Source: Clostridiales bacterium (GTDB taxonomy: Bacteria > Bacillota_A > Clostridia > Christensenellales > Borkfalkiaceae). Taken from it: 9,702 nucleotides of DNA. A model generated the notes under the pieces. That model saw only the letters and a program-made list of their open reading frames with translations, did not search any database and was not told the origin of the DNA. The translations under genes and the position numbers were made by a program. The DNA is taken from assembly GCA_015055785.1 (NCBI GenBank), contig SVHQ01000052.1, positions 1 through 9,702 of the forward strand, in the 5' to 3' direction. Positions 7,525-9,702 of this stretch are shown here, piece after piece (within the stretch, counting starts at the first letter, position 1; each line of letters begins with the position of its first letter).

Positions 7525-7553
7525 TTGCAAAAAAACAAAAAAAAGGCTATCAT
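7525..7553 (+). promoter_or_regulatory. Promoter of yajC
   Basis: TTGCAA (7525-7530) and TATCAT (7548-7553) are 17 bases apart, with an A-rich upstream stretch. The -35 lies at the end of GGAAAACGCTTGCAA (7516-7530), which closely resembles the box at the scfA promoter. The leader would be about 46 bases. The box is weakly similar to a CcpA cre site. Confidence 0.78.
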
Positions 7554-7605
7554 AGTAACAGTTAAAAAATAACGGCGCGAATGGCGCATTAAAAGGAGAA
7601 AAATC

Positions 7606-8022
7606 ATGTTATTGAATTTATTGAGCGCATCTTCGGACGTTTCTGCAAATGATGGCAATCAATGGGGTACGCTTATCATGATGGGCGTTTTGCTTATCAT
7701 TGTCATCGCATTTTCCATTTACAACAGACGTACGCAGAAAAAGAGACAGGAAGAAACTCAAAAACAGCTTGACGCAATTAAACCGGGCACGAAAGTAAAG
7801 ACGATTGGTGGCATTTGCGGCACCGTTGTAGAACTTTGCGACGACAATGCTTTCATTTTAGAAACGGGCAGCAAAAAGAGCGGTAAATCGTATATCAAGT
7901 TTGATAAACAAGCGGTTTATCAATCGGATGCAGTTGTGGAAGAAACGAAAAAAGAAGAAGTGAAAGACGTGGTGGAAAAACCCGTTCAAGAAAAGACGGA
8001 AGAAAGCGAAACGCAAGAATAA
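7606..8022 (+). CDS. yajC: YajC, Sec translocon accessory subunit
   Basis: YajC is a small single-span membrane protein associated with SecDF-YidC and the SecYEG channel. The 138-residue product has a short N-terminal outside part, a membrane segment (about 22-39, GTLIMMGVLLIIVIAFSIY), the basic stretch NRRTQKKRQEE, and the cytoplasmic hallmark IKPGTKVKTIGGICGTVVE (59-77), followed by a lysine/glutamate-rich tail. It is somewhat longer than the usual 85-115 residues because of this tail. The ATG follows GGAG at 7-base spacing and a consensus-like promoter. tgt lies upstream, separated by the two-gene exporter; secD/secF are not in the window. Confidence 0.95.
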   Translation: MLLNLLSASSDVSANDGNQWGTLIMMGVLLIIVIAFSIYNRRTQKKRQEETQKQLDAIKPGTKVKTIGGICGTVVELCDDNAFILETGSKKSGKSYIKFDKQAVYQSDAVVEETKKEEVKDVVEKPVQEKTEESETQE

Positions 8023-8060
8023 TTTCGCTTGTCGAGCCATAATGGCTATAAAAACGAAAT
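8022..8060. other. Two-part hairpin just after yajC
   Basis: AGCCAT-A-ATGGCT (8035-8047) forms the core, and ATTTCG (8022-8027) can pair with CGAAAT (8055-8060) around it with large internal loops. No T-run follows on the plus strand. It may protect the yajC mRNA end; the stronger terminator is the next hairpin. Confidence 0.4.
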
Positions 8061-8077
8061 AAAAATTCTAAAAAACG

Positions 8078-8112
8078 AACGCCTTCGCATAGGATAATGC
8101 GGAGGTGTTTTT
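8078..8112 (+). terminator. Terminator-like hairpin holding the Shine-Dalgarno of the next gene
   Basis: AACGCCTTCGCAT (8078-8090) pairs along all 13 bases (two G-U) with ATGCGGAGGTGTT (8097-8109) around AGGATA, followed by TTTTT (8108-8112). The next base begins the ATG of the TIGR04086 gene, and its GGAGGTG site (8101-8107) is within the 3' arm. The hairpin can therefore both end yajC transcripts and hide the ribosome site of those that read through. Confidence 0.8.
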
Positions 8113-8493
8113 ATGTATCAAGAATCATCATACGGTAATGGATTTTTTTCCGTGCTCAAAAGCGTTGGAGCAGCGCTTTTATTATCCTTTTTATTTACGA
8201 TTATTTTTGCAGTGGTGATGTATTACGCGCCCATTTCGCAAAAGGTGGTGTATCCCGTAAACCAAACGGTGAAAGTGCTGTCTATCCTCGTGGGTACGTT
8301 GCTTTTTATACGCGGGGAAAAGGGTTGGCTTAAAGGCGGCGGCGTGGGGTTACTTTTCACGGCGCTTTCCTATCTCGCGTTCTCGGCAATCGGCGGCGAT
8401 TTTTCCCTTTCATGGCTGATTTTTGTAGAGCTTGCTTTTGCGCTTGTGGCAGGCGCGCTGGGCGGTATTATCGCGGTCAATCTCAGGAATTAA
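8113..8493 (+). CDS. TIGR04086-type four-helix membrane protein
   Basis: This is a 126-residue integral membrane protein of unknown function. Four hydrophobic segments are clear: about 14-38, 53-66, 76-94 and 99-123. The loop RGEKGWLKGGGVGLLFT (67-83) between segments 2 and 3 resembles the glycine-rich signature of the TIGR04086 family, found in Firmicutes and often next to yajC and the SCIFF genes; the assignment rests on that signature and position. The ATG is placed by GGAGGTG 5 bases upstream, though that site lies in a hairpin arm. No separate promoter was seen between yajC and this gene, so expression probably depends on readthrough past the hairpin. Confidence 0.85.
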   Translation: MYQESSYGNGFFSVLKSVGAALLLSFLFTIIFAVVMYYAPISQKVVYPVNQTVKVLSILVGTLLFIRGEKGWLKGGGVGLLFTALSYLAFSAIGGDFSLSWLIFVELAFALVAGALGGIIAVNLRN

Positions 8494-8618
8494 GCGATGG
8501 TTAGGCTATTATATGGGTTAAAGCAGGTGGAAACGGCGGTGAAAAGCCGAAAAAAGTGGACGAAAAGCGACTTGTTGTATTCTTTTCGCGAAAACTGTAA
8601 AAAAAATAGGAAAAGCGC

Positions 8619-8647
8619 TTGCAATTTATCGAAAAGTATATTATAAT
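8619..8647 (+). promoter_or_regulatory. Strong promoter of the SCIFF peptide gene
   Basis: TTGCAA (8619-8624) and a perfect TATAAT (8642-8647) are 17 bases apart. The preceding GGAAAAGCGCTTGCAA (8609-8624) resembles the box at the yajC promoter. Transcription would begin near 8654, about 32 bases before the ATG, followed by a full AGGAGGT site. This suggests a high, separate output for the peptide. Confidence 0.82.
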
Positions 8648-8685
8648 AATAACACAAATTTTTTAAATCATACAGGAGGTCGGCT

Positions 8686-8838
8686 ATGATTAAAACGATT
8701 GCAAAACCTGCAGAAAAGAAGGTAACCGGTTGCGGCGAATGCAGAAGCACCTGTCAATCCGCTTGTAAAACCAGCTGTACGGTAGGTAACCAGTCCTGCG
8801 AAAGAGTTACGCGCGAACAGAAAATCGAACGTAAATAA
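8686..8838 (+). CDS. scfA: SCIFF peptide precursor (six cysteines in forty-five residues)
   Basis: This is a ribosomally made precursor peptide of 50 residues, modified by the radical-SAM enzyme encoded next to it. The core has cysteines at 16, 19, 23, 27, 31 and 38, spaced C-x2-C-x3-C-x3-C-x3-C-x6-C, and contains CQSACKTSCTVGNQSCE (23-39), nearly invariant in the family. The leader (1-15) is basic and lacks cysteine. In studied homologues the maturase makes a Cys-to-Thr thioether; by position that would be C27 to T32 here. AGGAGGT (8674-8680) lies 5 bases before the ATG, and a strong promoter precedes it. A terminator-like hairpin separates it from scfB. The biological role of SCIFF is not established. 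Short length makes this gene easy to miss. Confidence 0.95.
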   Translation: MIKTIAKPAEKKVTGCGECRSTCQSACKTSCTVGNQSCERVTREQKIERK

Positions 8839-8850
8839 TCTAAGGCTTTG

Positions 8851-8866
8851 TTCGGCAGCAGCCGAA
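8851..8866 (+). other. Hairpin just after scfA
   Basis: TTCGGC-AGCA-GCCGAA forms a 6-bp stem with a 4-base loop, 12 bases after the scfA stop. It has no T-run on the plus strand (an A-run follows), so it more likely protects the scfA mRNA end than terminates it. Confidence 0.45.
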
Positions 8867-8892
8867 TCTAAAAAAAATTAGGAAAAAATCGC

Positions 8893-8924
8893 AAAACGGC
8901 GTATTGATAGAGTACGCCGTTTTT
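8893..8924 (+). terminator. Rho-independent terminator between scfA and scfB
   Basis: AAAACGGCGTA (8893-8903) and TACGCCGTTTT (8913-8923) form a perfect 11-bp stem with a 9-base loop and end in TTTTT (8920-8924). It lies 54 bases after the scfA stop and 37 before the scfB start. No promoter of comparable quality was found after it, so scfB is probably made by readthrough, giving far more peptide mRNA than enzyme mRNA. Confidence 0.82.
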
Positions 8925-8961
8925 AACCGAGTTTTGTGGCATACGGAGGGTTAGTATCACC

Positions 8962-9702
8962 GTGATACACGTATTTCATTACAAAGACAAAAATTACATC
9001 TACGACGTGGGCAGCGGCGCTTTGCACGAATGTGACAGACCTACTGCCGATTATCTGAAAGCAAAAGAGGAAGGACAAGCTGTCGATATCACCTATATCA
9101 CCGACGAACAGATAAAAGAAATTTTGTCGGACGTGGAGGGTTTGAAGGAGCAAGGCTTGCTTTTTAAAGACGAAGTGAAATCCTATCCGATGAAGAGCAA
9201 TGAAATCAAGGCTTTGTGTATTCACATTTGCCACGATTGCAATTTCCGTTGCCGTTATTGCTTTGCGGACGAGGGCGCATACCATTCCAAGCGTGAATCG
9301 ATGTCGCTTGAAACGGCGAAAGCGGCGGTGGACTTTTTGATTGCCAACAGTGGCAATAGAAAGGTGCTGGAAATGGATTTCTTCGGTGGTGAACCGCTCA
9401 TGAATTTCGACGTTTTGAAAAAGACGGTTTACTACGCGAAAGAAGCAGGGGAAAAAGCAGGCAAAAAATTCCTTTTCACCACGACGACGAACGCATTGTT
9501 GCTTAACGACGAAGTGATTAAATTTTTCAACGAAGAAATGGAAAACGTGGTGCTTTCGCTCGATGGGCGTAAGGAAGTACATGACGCGATTCGTAAATCC
9601 ATCAACGGTAAGGGCACGTTCGATTTGATTATTGATAAAATCAAGAACTTCATTTCTTTGCGTGGGGATAAGAGCTATTACGTGCGCGGCACGTTTACGG
9701 CG
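8962..9702 (+). CDS. scfB: SCIFF radical-SAM maturase, N-terminal 247 residues (runs off the window)
   Basis: This SPASM-type radical-SAM enzyme would use S-adenosylmethionine and iron-sulfur clusters to form thioether links in the scfA peptide. Residues 1 to about 75 resemble the leader-binding RiPP recognition element. The radical-SAM core begins near 82 (NEIKALCIHIC) with the cluster motif C93-x3-C97-x2-C100, preceded by C86 and C90. FFGGEPLMNFD (140-150) holds the SAM-binding GGEP; TTTTNALLLND and VVLSLDGRKEVHD (196-208) are strongly SCIFF-maturase-like, and YYVRGTFT (239-246) ends the visible part. The C-terminal SPASM clusters lie beyond the window; full relatives are about 450 residues. 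The GTG start is chosen because its MIH opening resembles relatives; GGAGGG (8945-8950) is 11 bases upstream, slightly long. No upstream ATG is in frame. Confidence 0.95.
   Translation, partial: MIHVFHYKDKNYIYDVGSGALHECDRPTADYLKAKEEGQAVDITYITDEQIKEILSDVEGLKEQGLLFKDEVKSYPMKSNEIKALCIHICHDCNFRCRYCFADEGAYHSKRESMSLETAKAAVDFLIANSGNRKVLEMDFFGGEPLMNFDVLKKTVYYAKEAGEKAGKKFLFTTTTNALLLNDEVIKFFNEEMENVVLSLDGRKEVHDAIRKSINGKGTFDLIIDKIKNFISLRGDKSYYVRGTFTA

Noticed and set aside
8497..8646. 49-residue open frame after the TIGR04086 gene, with a possible AGGA upstream
   Set aside because: It runs through the -35 and -10 of the scfA promoter, has no recognisable sequence features, and is rich in lysine from A-rich DNA.
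8490..8750. 86-residue open frame on the minus strand
   Set aside because: It is antisense to the scfA promoter and peptide, with no ribosome site.
8923..9653. Two long minus-strand frames opposite scfB
   Set aside because: They are mirror frames of a strongly coding gene whose radical-SAM motifs are clear on the plus strand.

Overview
The window looks like a chromosomal segment of a Clostridia-class Firmicute, probably an uncultured anaerobe. The basis is the tgt–yajC–TIGR04086–SCIFF peptide–SCIFF maturase order, which is characteristic of Clostridia, together with purine-rich Shine-Dalgarno sites (AGGAGGT, AAGGAG), sigma-A type promoters with 17-bp spacers, TTG/GTG starts and AT-rich intergenic DNA. 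This is inference from gene content; no rRNA or other phylogenetic marker was compared.

Layout. Positions 1-261 hold the 3' end of an ABC exporter (+). Positions 262-691 are a gene-free stretch with several palindromes and a convergent terminator. Positions 692-3980 form a minus-strand operon: a lipoprotein that binds polar amino acids, its permease, its ATPase, and a PHP-family histidinol-phosphatase. A divergent control region (3981-4274) separates it from tgt (TTG start, 4275-5405, +), which has its own promoter and terminator. Next is a two-gene ABC-2 exporter (5551-7373) with a strong promoter and a palindromic operator. It is followed by yajC (7606-8022), a TIGR04086-type four-helix membrane protein (8113-8493), the 50-residue six-cysteine SCIFF peptide scfA (8686-8838), and the start of its radical-SAM maturase scfB (8962 to the window end).

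How they fit. The minus-strand operon probably imports an amino acid, and its last gene could connect import to histidine synthesis. tgt inserts the queuosine precursor into tRNA; yajC is a small partner of the Sec translocon. scfA and scfB form a ribosomal-peptide pair in which the radical-SAM enzyme crosslinks cysteines of the peptide to a nearby residue. The ABC-2 exporter lies between tgt and yajC, which are usually close together, so it looks like an insertion with its own control.

Most notable. (1) The substrate-binding protein appears circularly permuted: the segment that normally ends the SBP_bac_3 fold sits directly after the lipoprotein signal, and the protein stops where that segment should begin. 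(2) The partner ATPase carries an insertion of about 50 charged residues between Walker A and the Q-loop. (3) The Shine-Dalgarno of the TIGR04086 gene lies inside the 3' arm of a terminator hairpin whose U-tract touches the start codon. (4) A terminator lies between scfA and scfB. SCIFF itself is a known system; I do not claim it as new.
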